In this document: positions 1 through 6,716 of the stretch, in pieces | Layout: the number at the start of each line of letters is the position of its first letter | Position numbering within the stretch: position 1 is the first letter of the stretch | DNA from: Vibrio ezurae NBRC 102218 | GTDB taxonomy: Bacteria > Pseudomonadota > Gammaproteobacteria > Enterobacterales > Vibrionaceae | Assembly: GCF_000467185.1 (NCBI RefSeq) | Contig: NZ_BATM01000007.1 | Span: forward strand, 62,001 to 126,000 | DNA length: 64,000 bases | Direction: 5' to 3' | Position numbers and translations under genes: made by a program | The notes under the pieces: model-generated | The model's input: the letters and a program-made list of their open reading frames with translations, nothing else | Databases searched by the model: none | What the model was told of the DNA's origin: nothing

Positions 1-458
1 GTACTTACATGGTCAACAGACACGACAGCACTTAGTTTACCGCCCACTGCACCATAGTTTTGTGGATTGTCATGACTAGAAAGAACAAAGTTGGCACTAG
101 GTTTAAACTCGTTGATGCCCTCTGTTGGGTCTAGCATTGCATGCAACTCAGAGCGTGCATTTTTTGAATTTGGCGTGGTCATTGCTTTGTTTGGAGCAAC
201 AAAAACCATCGCGCCGGTTTTCTTGTCAGTATAAAACCAATCTGAATGTGTATAGCCTTTATTTAGCTGCTGTACAGAGACTTCCATCACCTGACCTTTA
301 CGTTCAGGCTTAGTATCTTCCATAGGAACGTTCAACATCCATTTAGATAAATCAAAATTTTCAGATGGCGGCTTTTGTGGATTTAATGCTGCTGATGCTA
401 ATGCAGAGCAAGATAAGCCAAGAATGAGAGTAAGTGCTTTTAATTTACAGTTGGACAT
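1..458 (-). CDS. Secreted alginate lyase, PL7 family (5' part, cut by the window edge)
   Basis: This reading frame runs off the left edge; 152 codons are visible. It begins with a signal peptide (residues 1 to about 23, probable cleavage after an Ala-Ser-Ala stretch). Residues 34-45 (NFDLSKWMLNVP) are the typical opening of the PL7 (alginate lyase 2) jelly-roll domain. Residues 96-109 hold the hallmark R-S-E-L segment (R102-L105) that lines the substrate cleft. Members cleave alginate by beta-elimination outside the cell or in the periplasm. The residue after RSEL is His, where many members have Arg. The start is supported by a good AAGGGG ribosome site 6-7 bases upstream. That site touches the end of a 46-bp palindrome, so expression may be controlled there. 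The C-terminal catalytic residues lie outside the window. The family call is firm; substrate preference is unknown. Confidence 0.85.
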   Translation of the reverse strand, partial: MSNCKLKALTLILGLSCSALASAALNPQKPPSENFDLSKWMLNVPMEDTKPERKGQVMEVSVQQLNKGYTHSDWFYTDKKTGAMVFVAPNKAMTTPNSKNARSELHAMLDPTEGINEFKPSANFVLSSHDNPQNYGAVGGKLSAVVSVDHVS

Positions 459-466
459 GGTCACCC

Positions 467-512
467 CTTTGTTTTGTATTATTTTATTACAATAAAATAA
501 TACAAAACAAAG
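467..512. repeat. 46-bp palindrome (22-bp perfect arms, 2-base centre) in the alginate lyase leader
   Basis: Positions 467-488 are the exact reverse complement of 491-512, with only A489 and C490 unpaired. The arms are very AT-rich and contain TTGTATTA and TAATACAA half-sites, as seen in GntR/LacI-type operators. The right-hand end on the minus strand supplies the first bases of the alginate lyase ribosome site. It could therefore be an operator, an mRNA hairpin that hides the ribosome site, or both. Confidence 0.8.
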
Positions 513-535
513 AAGTGTGCCCGAGTTCACACTTC
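512..535. repeat. Second inverted repeat upstream of the alginate lyase gene
   Basis: GAAGTGTG (512-519) and CACACTTC (528-535) are perfect 8-bp arms around an 8-base spacer. The repeat abuts the 46-bp palindrome. It is a candidate operator in the lyase promoter region; no regulator is identified. Confidence 0.5.
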
Positions 536-887
536 GAGATGTTCAGTGGTGGTAGTGGATATACTTTTGACAAGATTCTATGTGTACAATTTCTTATTGA
601 GTGAAGTTATAAGGTGAGTAATAAGTAGGATGGGTAACGCGCTTTATATCTTGATAAAGCAGATCTATAACTAATTGAAATGTAAGTTTTATTGAGGTTT
701 CTGCTTCATTTGTGCCTAACTGCGCAAATTTCACCTTTAGTCTTAGGATCTGTTTGGGTTACCTATCATGATGATAAATTCACCTATAAGGCATCATCGT
801 AATGTTGCGAGCAACCAGAATGGCGAATCGCTGCCGAAGATCTCTGAATAATTAATGCTATTGAAGACAAGGATATTGGCTGAAACG
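536..887. other. Gene-free stretch between the divergent alginate lyase and the accessory block
   Basis: No convincing gene is present. A small inverted repeat, GCTTTAT (641-647) and ATAAAGC (654-660), is visible. The stretch must hold the promoters for both divergent units, but no clear -35/-10 pair stands out. A more GC-rich patch around 795-845 looks unlike its AT-rich surroundings and could be a remnant of something else; this is unproven. Confidence 0.5.
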
Positions 888-1373
888 ATGAACACAGAAA
901 AAAGCACAGCCCTAAGGGTGTGGCATGGAATCAAAGTCTTTTTTAAATGGTTGTGGCTAATGACCATGTTTCTGATAGGCATTTACATCTATTTACTCGT
1001 TCCACTCGAAATGTTCGAATATTCGTATTCACTGGGTGAGCTTGATTTAATCGAGACAGCATACATCGTATTTTTGGTTGTGATTAGTTATAAATATATA
1101 AGGCTCTGTTCACGGGTTAATACATCAGTGGTAAGAAAAGTCATTACTCCATTTGTTCACCAAGCTCACCTAATGTTGCTGTTATCCGCTTTATTTCTGT
1201 TTTGTATAAAAATAGATCCTCAATTGTATTGGGATGATTTAGCTAGGGTGCCACTTTTGGATTTGATCTCATATATCTTGATAGCGGCGACATTTACCTA
1301 TAGCTATCACCGAATTGACTCGCAAAACGATGACCACACAGCAACAGTGCATGCGAAGGGAGCAGTAGAATGA
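888..1373 (+). CDS. Small membrane protein of unknown function (four predicted helices)
   Basis: A 161-residue protein with four hydrophobic segments, at about residues 18-42, 50-70, 90-110 and 126-146. The N-terminus is short and cytosolic, and the tail is polar and charged. I do not recognise a family. I chose the ATG at 888; an in-frame ATG at 855 would add 11 residues, and neither has a strong ribosome site (AAGGA lies 14 bases before 888). Its stop overlaps the next start as ATGA (1370-1373), so it is translationally coupled to the small secreted protein downstream. It is first in a three-gene overlapping set just before the viperin gene, which suggests an accessory or defence role, but that is inference. 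Confidence 0.6.
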   Translation: MNTEKSTALRVWHGIKVFFKWLWLMTMFLIGIYIYLLVPLEMFEYSYSLGELDLIETAYIVFLVVISYKYIRLCSRVNTSVVRKVITPFVHQAHLMLLLSALFLFCIKIDPQLYWDDLARVPLLDLISYILIAATFTYSYHRIDSQNDDHTATVHAKGAVE

Positions 1374-1723
1374 AGCCAATACATTATCTGACGGCGTTTC
1401 TTTTCATTTTTGCTCGTCCTAGCTATGCACTTGTGCATTCGGATGCCAAACCGGGCAGCGTAAAGTTTCTTATTTCTGCTTGTCAGGAGTACACAGAACT
1501 CTATAACAAAAGAGATAACTCACGATTTGGCGCTTTTCTGACTACTTCAAAAGAAGAGAGCTTTCGCGCTGGTTACTGCCTTGGTGCGATAATGCATGCC
1601 AATAGTCAATGTGCTTACCCTCGTTCACCTTCGGTTTATCGTTCGGCAGAAATCATTGCCTCGGTCAGCGTCGAACGTGCGTTTTCCGAAGCTAGGGTGA
1701 TAGAGCACGCCGTATGCCGTTAG
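1370..1723 (+). CDS. Small secreted four-cysteine protein, possibly Rap1a/Tai-like
   Basis: A 117-residue protein with a signal peptide (residues 1-20, cleavage after SYA). The mature part has four cysteines (C38, C70, C81, C116). The spacing FLISAC ... GYCLGAI ... C, followed by a helix and a terminal cysteine, resembles Rap1a/Tai-type periplasmic immunity proteins, which have two disulphides. That resemblance is by eye and weak. It overlaps the upstream membrane protein by 4 bases and the downstream gene by 10 bases, so all three are likely translated as a unit. If it is an immunity-type protein, one would expect a periplasmic or cell-wall-acting partner, and none is recognised here. Confidence 0.55.
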   Translation: MKPIHYLTAFLFIFARPSYALVHSDAKPGSVKFLISACQEYTELYNKRDNSRFGAFLTTSKEESFRAGYCLGAIMHANSQCAYPRSPSVYRSAEIIASVSVERAFSEARVIEHAVCR

Positions 1724-2415
1724 TCACAACCAATCAAGCTGTGAAAGATCTATTTGGTATAGAAGGGAGTGAGTCACTGCGCTCCAAAGCCAATAGTTTT
1801 TTACGCAACCAAGTTATCCCATCCTCATTGATAGTCAGTGATGGGTTTAGCGACGATAGCATGGGAAAGTGGGGTAAGAAGCTATTAAAATCTAAAGCGG
1901 TAGATTGCTTGTTTAACGCGCTAGTGTTGGATGGATTTTTTAACGATACAAAGTTTGTTAAAGCCATTTTTGAACAAGCAGCCGTTAGAGCCGAGAGCGT
2001 TGTTTTGTGTGAGGAGATCTTACTCAAAGCGCAAGCCGTAGAAGCGCCCGCATTGCTATCGCAGGTAGCGCGAGAATTTATTACTCAGCTGAAAGATACG
2101 TCGTTTAATTTACGAGACATCCGTTTAACGTGCCCGTTTTCCGCACAGCGATTGCCACAAATGGATATGGCTTTGCAAAATATAGGGGTGCTGTATCAAT
2201 TACTCCGAGCACAACGCTTATCACTCTCATACAAAGACAAGGTGTTACTTTGTTGGTTGGAGCAAGATTTATCGACGGCTTTTGAACTGGTAGAGCAGAT
2301 AGATTCGGCATTGTTGCAAAGTGACATATTGTTAGCCAACTTGGCACAGCAAGTTCGCCAAGAGTATAAAGAGGGAGAAAGTTTTAATACGCTACTAAAT
2401 TCATTGCCGGACTAA
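1714..2415 (+). CDS. Unknown alpha-helical cytosolic protein
   Basis: A 233-residue protein without signal peptide or membrane segment. It is rich in Leu, Ala, Gln and Glu with a predominantly helical pattern. No catalytic motif or known family is recognised. The start overlaps the end of the previous gene by 10 bases, which argues that the three genes from 888 form one transcript. The 63-base gap to the viperin start contains two inverted repeats. It is most probably part of the same accessory block, but whether it works with the viperin is unknown. Confidence 0.6.
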   Translation: MPLVTTNQAVKDLFGIEGSESLRSKANSFLRNQVIPSSLIVSDGFSDDSMGKWGKKLLKSKAVDCLFNALVLDGFFNDTKFVKAIFEQAAVRAESVVLCEEILLKAQAVEAPALLSQVAREFITQLKDTSFNLRDIRLTCPFSAQRLPQMDMALQNIGVLYQLLRAQRLSLSYKDKVLLCWLEQDLSTAFELVEQIDSALLQSDILLANLAQQVRQEYKEGESFNTLLNSLPD

Positions 2416-2427
2416 AAAACGCTTTTT

Positions 2428-2440
2428 TGTGCACTGCACA
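2428..2440. repeat. 13-bp palindrome in the leader of the viperin gene
   Basis: TGTGCA, one central base, then TGCACA. It lies 38 bases before the viperin start and 13 bases after the stop of the preceding gene. It could be an operator half of the accessory block or chance. Confidence 0.35.
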
Positions 2441-2444
2441 GATT

Positions 2445-2478
2445 AACACTACTTCTACAGACCTAAAGGAGTAGTGTT
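2445..2478 (+). promoter_or_regulatory. Hairpin enclosing the viperin ribosome-binding site
   Basis: AACACTACT (2445-2453) pairs perfectly with AGTAGTGTT (2470-2478), which ends directly at the ATG. The 16-base loop holds most of the AAAGGAG ribosome site. Folded mRNA would place the start codon at the base of a 9-bp stem, so translation could be gated. The pairing is seen in the sequence; the regulatory role is inference. Confidence 0.45.
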
Positions 2479-3359
2479 ATGAACCAAGCAAATCAGTTAG
2501 TTATCAATTATCACATCACCGAAAAATGCAATTACGATTGCCATTATTGTTACGCAAAATGGGCTAAACCCAACGAACTGCATCGCAACTTAGATGACAT
2601 GAAGGCGGTACTGAGAAAGTTAGCGCAATACTTCTTCTCATCGAACCCTATCTGGCAAGAACTGCGCTATGACAGTGTCAGGCTGAATTTTGCTGGTGGA
2701 GACCTTTACTTTTAAAACAACGCTTTATTGATGCACTTGATTACGCTGTTGAACTTGGTTTCAAGACATCCATCATCACCAATGGTCATTTAATTGACGA
2801 TCAATTTATTGCCGAACACAGCCAAAAACTCCAATTATTAGGTATTAGCTATGATTCGTCTCATTTTGAGACGCAGCAGCAAATTGGTCGAGTTACCTCT
2901 AAGAGTCAAAACTTATCTTCAGAGCGTTTACAGTCCATCTTTCAAAATGTGAGGCATTACTCGCCCACTACTGAACTAAAAATCAATACGGTAGTGAATC
3001 AATTTAATCACCAAGAAGATTTCACGAGCTTAATTGGGCATCTTCAACCCGACAAGTGGAAGGTGTTGCGCGTTCTGCCTGTATTCGATTCTATCCAAAC
3101 CATTAGTAATCAAGATTTTGATGCTTTTGTTGCGCGTCATCAGTTGGTGGCGGATGTCATGTCGGTCGAAAATAATGATTCAATGATCAATTCGTATCTG
3201 ATGCTAAGCCCTGACGGCGCGTTTTTCCAAAATGGAAATGATGCACAAGGTTATTTTAAAAGCCGGCCCTTGCTCAGTAGCAAAGTTGAGGTGGCATTGG
3301 CAGAGACAGGGTTTAGTGCGGCGAAATTTGCCCAGCGTTATGAATTGGTGGCGGTATGA
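2479..3359 (+). pseudogene. Prokaryotic viperin (pVip), radical-SAM antiviral enzyme, frameshifted
   Basis: Viperins convert CTP, GTP or UTP to 3'-deoxy-3',4'-didehydro nucleotides that terminate viral RNA synthesis. The first segment (2479-2715) carries the radical-SAM CxxxCxxC as C17NYDC21HYC24, followed by YAKW, and then NFAGGD. It stops early. The rest continues in the -1 frame from about 2703: PLLLKQ, then TNGHLI, GISYDS, a KINTVVNQFN block matching the viperin KINSVINRFN, WKVLRVLPV matching WKVFQCLLI, SYLMLSPDGAFFQN, and a C-terminal ALAETGF. Restoring one C in GACCTTTAC (2701-2709) rejoins the frames and recreates the GGDP motif, giving about 293 residues. So one base was lost, by mutation or read error. 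Without repair neither half should work: the C-terminal half lacks the cluster cysteines. The start has a strong AAAGGAG site 6 bases upstream. Confidence 0.88.
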
Positions 3360-3640
3360 ATCGTCAAAAAATAATTGCGGTCGATGGCGTGAAGATTCCA
3401 GTCATTGCGCCTAAAGGACAGCCTAGAGTCGTTGCTATGACTAAGAGGATGATTTCGAAAATAAGATCGAATGATATTCAGCGGGGTATGAGACCAAAGG
3501 TACTGAAGAAAAATAAAAATTGGTTGAGCTACCGTATTAATCGAAAGTACCGTTTATTGGTGGAGCGAACGCGCAGGAACACCGGCCCTTATTACTGCAT
3601 AAGCCGCACTGAATTTGATTATTGGATCAGTTCTTTGTGA
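3356..3640 (+). CDS. Small RelE/ParE-fold protein coupled to the viperin gene
   Basis: A 94-residue basic protein. The central-to-C-terminal part, with WLSYRINRKYRLLVER followed by a short beta hairpin and SRTEFDYWI, resembles ParE/RelE-type toxin folds, whose core is a strand with an xYRxxV pattern. The N-terminal 45 residues are not typical of RelE. No antitoxin-like partner is seen beside it. The start lies inside the viperin stop (ATGA, 3356-3359), so the two are translationally coupled and probably act together. With the viperin frame broken, ribosomes would reach this gene less efficiently. It may be a toxin or nuclease effector, or an RNA-binding accessory protein. The fold call is by eye. 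Confidence 0.55.
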   Translation: MNRQKIIAVDGVKIPVIAPKGQPRVVAMTKRMISKIRSNDIQRGMRPKVLKKNKNWLSYRINRKYRLLVERTRRNTGPYYCISRTEFDYWISSL

Positions 3641-3677
3641 GTGACATGATGTACGAAAAGCGTGTTTAGGTTTAGGT

Positions 3678-3718
3678 CGAGCCAGCATTTTCGCTGGCTC
3701 GTCAGCGTACAATTTTTT
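3678..3718 (+). terminator. Probable terminator after the viperin block
   Basis: CGAGCCAGC (3678-3686) pairs with GCTGGCTCG (3693-3701) around a 6-base loop, with a T run (3713-3718) 11 bases further on. The stem is strong. The T run is farther away than usual, so efficiency is uncertain. Confidence 0.45.
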
Positions 3719-3776
3719 AGTTTTAGTCCACTGAGTTTAGCTACACTTACTCTATTTACTTCAACGAGAGATTAAT

Positions 3777-4526
3777 ATGCTAAGGATGGCGTTGCTTGGG
3801 GGGCTGATTGTGAGTGCTTCTGTATTTGCCAGTGAGTCTGTTGAGCTTAGGTATCAGTTGCCAAAAGGGAAGGATGAAAAAGCGGCTTACACATTCATTG
3901 TGCAGAGCGGCGTTAATCAGCAGTTCATTGAGTTGCTAGAAGAGGTGCTTCCTTTTCAGCAGTCTATGACACTGATTTATGGCGGTGATGAAGAGGCGCA
4001 TTATGATCCTAATCTGCATACTGTATTCATCCCTTATACTTTTGTGGTTGAAGCGCAGCATTATTTTTCTCAGCACAGACCGCAACAAGAGGTTAAGCAG
4101 GGCGTATTAGATACTTTGATGCATACGTTGTTCCATGAAGCAGGGCATGCATTTGTTGCCGATGCTGAGGTGCCCATTCTTGGACGTGAAGAAGATGCGG
4201 TAGATAACCTCGCAACGATTATTATGCTTGAGTATTTAGAGGACGGCGCCCAAGCGACGATTAATGCTGCGGATATGTTTCGTTATGAGTCTGAAGCGGG
4301 TGGCGAATATTATGACTTTGGTGAATATTCAGGAGAGCATAGCTTTGATCTGCAACGTTATTTCTCTACATTGTGTTTAGTCTATGGCAGTGATCCTAAG
4401 GCTTATGCTGATTTATTAAATGAAGTCGAAGACGATTATCTCCCTGAACAAAAACAGACCTGTGAAGAGACTTATGGGCAGTTGAGTATTAATTGGCACC
4501 GTTATTTAAATGCAGATAAAAATTAG
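3777..4526 (+). CDS. Secreted DUF4344-type putative zinc metallopeptidase
   Basis: A 249-residue protein with a signal peptide (cleavage after VFA, residue 18). Residues 116-128 contain H120-E-A-G-H124, the HExxH zinc site, followed about 20 residues later by REEDAVDNLAT, the arrangement of the DUF4344 family of putative metallopeptidases. Two cysteines near the C-terminus may form a disulphide. The function is unproven in the family; a periplasmic protease is the likely reading. It stands alone between the viperin block and the Tad locus and has its own leader of about 130 bases with an AACGAGAG ribosome site. Confidence 0.75.
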   Translation: MLRMALLGGLIVSASVFASESVELRYQLPKGKDEKAAYTFIVQSGVNQQFIELLEEVLPFQQSMTLIYGGDEEAHYDPNLHTVFIPYTFVVEAQHYFSQHRPQQEVKQGVLDTLMHTLFHEAGHAFVADAEVPILGREEDAVDNLATIIMLEYLEDGAQATINAADMFRYESEAGGEYYDFGEYSGEHSFDLQRYFSTLCLVYGSDPKAYADLLNEVEDDYLPEQKQTCEETYGQLSINWHRYLNADKN

Positions 4527-4714
4527 TATTTTATGCGTATTTATTAGCAAGAGGGATCTGGTTGTCATAGAGAATTCTTATCACTATTAAATGAAACCCA
4601 ATCGTATTTATAATTTTATCTCTTATAAAGAAGTACTGCTTATCTTAAGGATTTTGTTATTACTGTTTTAACTTCTTAAAATAAAGCAACCTTCATCTCT
4701 ATTTTTTAAAAGCA

Positions 4715-4897
4715 ATGCTCACAATATTAAAGCGATTCTTAGCTGACCAACAAGGCGTCACCGCCATCGAATATGGTGTAATGGGGGGTGTCCTAGCCAG
4801 TGTACTTGTTCTGATCATGGGTAATCAGGATAGCGGATTTATTGCTACTCTTTTTACGCTTTACGATAACATTCTCATCGCTATTCAATCTGCATAA
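4715..4897 (+). CDS. flp: Flp-family type IVb pilin (first copy)
   Basis: A 60-residue prepilin. It has a short basic leader (residues 1-14, ending in G14), the processing site G|VTAIEY with Glu at +5 and Tyr at +6 of the mature protein, and then a long hydrophobic helix. This is the pattern cut by the TadV prepilin peptidase. The ribosome site is weak. It is 317 bases upstream of the second pilin gene and may have its own promoter. The two leaders are closely alike, but the mature C-termini differ (TLYDNILIAIQSA here). It could be a minor or alternative pilin. Confidence 0.85.
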   Translation: MLTILKRFLADQQGVTAIEYGVMGGVLASVLVLIMGNQDSGFIATLFTLYDNILIAIQSA

Positions 4898-5220
4898 TAA
4901 ACCATCTGAAACTGTCTATTATTTCAACATTAAAATTTACATATTGATTACACAATATGACATCAAGATTAATGTCCCAAAAATTCAATTATCAGCGCTC
5001 GGTTAAGGTTTGTTGATAAGGGGATAGATTGTGATGCCTATCAATATATCGGTGTAGATTAAACACCTGTTATGACGTGATGTTTGCTTAAATGTTAATG
5101 GATTGTTTCCGCCTCTTATTGTGCTGATTTAGTCTCTCTTGGGGGTTGTTCTTGCTCGATTTATTCTGAATAAGACTTCTGGGGTTTCCCTAACATGATG
5201 ATTTAATAAGGAACATGAAC
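4898..5220. other. Leader between the two flp pilin genes
   Basis: No gene is visible. The stretch is AT-rich and ends with a candidate sigma-54 promoter (5141-5156) and the ribosome site AAGGA at 5208-5212. It probably carries the main control region of the Tad operon. Confidence 0.5.
5141..5156 (+). promoter_or_regulatory. Candidate sigma-54 promoter of the main tad operon
   Basis: GGGGGTTGTTCTTGCT has GG and GC separated by 10 bases and ends in TTGCT, matching the -24/-12 pattern. The expected start of transcription near 5167 would leave a leader of about 50 bases before the second flp gene. An enhancer-binding activator would be needed; none is encoded in the window. By-eye match only. 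Confidence 0.35.
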
Positions 5221-5409
5221 ATGTTTAAAACTTTTCTGACTCGTTTTATTAAAGATGAACGCGGTGTTACTGCGATTGAGTATGGCATTATTGGTGTGGC
5301 TTTGGCTGGTGTACTTGTCATTGTTATGAATACCGGGGCCAGTGCTGATGGTGGATTAGTGAATGCGATAAAAGGCGCATTTCAAGATATGGTGGATGCA
5401 ATGAGTTAA
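5221..5409 (+). CDS. flp: Flp-family type IVb pilin (second copy, probable major pilin)
   Basis: A 62-residue prepilin with leader residues 1-15 ending in Gly, the processing site G|VTAIEY, and a hydrophobic helix. I chose ATG 5221 because AAGGA (5208-5212) lies 8 bases before it; ATG 5215 (two residues longer) is only 2 bases from that site. It directly precedes tadV and has a much better ribosome site than the first copy, so it is the likelier major pilin. The mature protein forms the Flp fibre used for adhesion and biofilm formation. Confidence 0.88.
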   Translation: MFKTFLTRFIKDERGVTAIEYGIIGVALAGVLVIVMNTGASADGGLVNAIKGAFQDMVDAMS

Positions 5410-5427
5410 GGATACTCGGTCATTAAT

Positions 5428-5856
5428 TTGGAATGCATATTAATATTGACACTCTTAGTTATTTGTATAGAAGATATAGTAAAAAGAACTATAACAAATA
5501 AGAGTGTATTCTTTGTTTTTATTATATCATGTATAGTCTCTTTGCATGAGGTTAACATAATTATTAAAAGCTTTCTAATATTGACTGTTATTTCTTTGAC
5601 TGTATATAAATTAAATTTATGGGCGGGAGGGGATAGTAAGCTTCTTATATCTCTCTCCCCTTTATTTTCTCCTGAGCAATGTATGGATGTAATAGTATCG
5701 ATACTTCTATGTGGAGGTGTGTTGTCAGTTTTTTATATGGTAAAAAATAGATTTATTTATAGTAGCAACGTTACTAACTTGCCTTATGGTGTAGCAATCA
5801 TTGGAGGAACTAATCTTTCTCTATATTTCTTTCAGGGATTAGCGGTATATTTATGA
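5428..5856 (+). CDS. tadV: Prepilin peptidase TadV/CpaA
   Basis: A 142-residue membrane aspartic protease that cleaves Flp and the TadE/TadF pseudopilins. The first catalytic Asp is in the ED-x3-R-x-I-x-N segment near residue 15. The second is in AGGDSKLL near residue 68, where the family usually has GxGD; here the first position is Ala. Hydrophobic segments fill the rest. The start is not ATG: TTG at 5428 is the most likely, 15 bases after AAGGA (5408-5412). ATT at 5422 is better spaced but a very rare start. It overlaps rcpC by 4 bases. The gene is much more AT-rich than its neighbours and rich in ATA codons. Confidence 0.8.
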   Translation: MECILILTLLVICIEDIVKRTITNKSVFFVFIISCIVSLHEVNIIIKSFLILTVISLTVYKLNLWAGGDSKLLISLSPLFSPEQCMDVIVSILLCGGVLSVFYMVKNRFIYSSNVTNLPYGVAIIGGTNLSLYFFQGLAVYL

Positions 5857-6716
5857 ACTCAAAGTTTATTTTTATTTTTTCTTTTGTCTTAATTTTTTGT
5901 GCATTATTTGCCGTAGTTAAAAATGTCAATACTCGTGCAGAGATAAAAGCAAAAAAAGAAATGCAAATACAAGCTAAAGAAAAAAAAGAAATAAAATATG
6001 TGCTTTGGCGTAGCAAACGAGAGTTTACTCGAGGTGAAATTATACCTATAAATGGTTTAGAACGTGTGATATTACCAGAAGCAGAAGCGAATACTTTAGG
6101 GGTAAATAATGATGTTGAGCTGGACTTGGTTAACGATAGCAGAGCTAATCATCTTATAGCTAAAGGTGAGTATGTATTCCCTGAGATGTTCACTGTACCA
6201 GATCAACCAGGCTATCTAGATCTTTTAGCATCTGAAGGAATGATCTTATATCCACTCCCTATATCCACCATCAACCTAATCAATAATTATATTCGTCCTG
6301 GGGATATGATTGATATTGTTTCTGTGAGCTCACCACTGACTAATTTAGCCGATACCGGTGCACGTATTACTCAATTTCAAGGGGTAAAAGCTCGCACTAT
6401 TAAACGCGGCGTGCGAGTACTCGCTTTTGAACAAAAACCAGTTGATCCTAAAGAGCAAGGTACGCAAAGTGGTAATTCGCTAAGCCCTAGAGTATCAGCG
6501 TCTGGAAATTCAAAAACAACAGTCGTCATTGAAATAGAGCCTGACTTTGTTTCTCGTCTTTCGTTAGCGCAGCGCACTATGCACTTGGAAATTTACCGCT
6601 CGCAATCAAAGGGTGAAATCCCTCCTGCAAATATGAGTGATGTGATTGAAAATTATCAAGGTATTCGAGAGTTGCGCGGCGCAGAAACCCAGACCACCAA
6701 TGTAGAGGTTTACTAA
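5853..6716 (+). CDS. rcpC: Flp pilus assembly protein RcpC/CpaB
   Basis: A 287-residue periplasmic protein with an N-terminal membrane anchor (residues 4-24), a SAF-like domain at about residues 45-120 and a CpaB-type beta domain at about 120-250 (IRPGDMIDIVSVS is typical). It works with the outer-membrane secretin RcpA in the Tad export channel. It overlaps tadV by 4 bases and rcpA by 1, so translation is coupled. The first third is AT- and Lys-rich like tadV. Confidence 0.85.
   Translation: MNSKFIFIFSFVLIFCALFAVVKNVNTRAEIKAKKEMQIQAKEKKEIKYVLWRSKREFTRGEIIPINGLERVILPEAEANTLGVNNDVELDLVNDSRANHLIAKGEYVFPEMFTVPDQPGYLDLLASEGMILYPLPISTINLINNYIRPGDMIDIVSVSSPLTNLADTGARITQFQGVKARTIKRGVRVLAFEQKPVDPKEQGTQSGNSLSPRVSASGNSKTTVVIEIEPDFVSRLSLAQRTMHLEIYRSQSKGEIPPANMSDVIENYQGIRELRGAETQTTNVEVY

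Noticed and set aside
795-845. Insertion-sequence remnant in the leader before the accessory block
   Set aside because: The patch differs in composition, but no transposase fragment, terminal repeats or target duplication could be shown.
2426-2445. LexA box before the viperin gene
   Set aside because: CTGT is present on the minus strand, but the partner ACAG at the proper spacing is missing.
2695-2720. Programmed -1 frameshift joining the viperin halves
   Set aside because: No X XXY YYZ heptamer fits the frame, and slippage near TTT TAA would give GGDLYF rather than the conserved GGDP. A one-base deletion explains the data better.
2949-3359. Separate short gene starting at GTG 2949
   Set aside because: It is the C-terminal part of the frameshifted viperin. 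Codons upstream in the same frame continue the family homology to about 2703, so there is no real start here.
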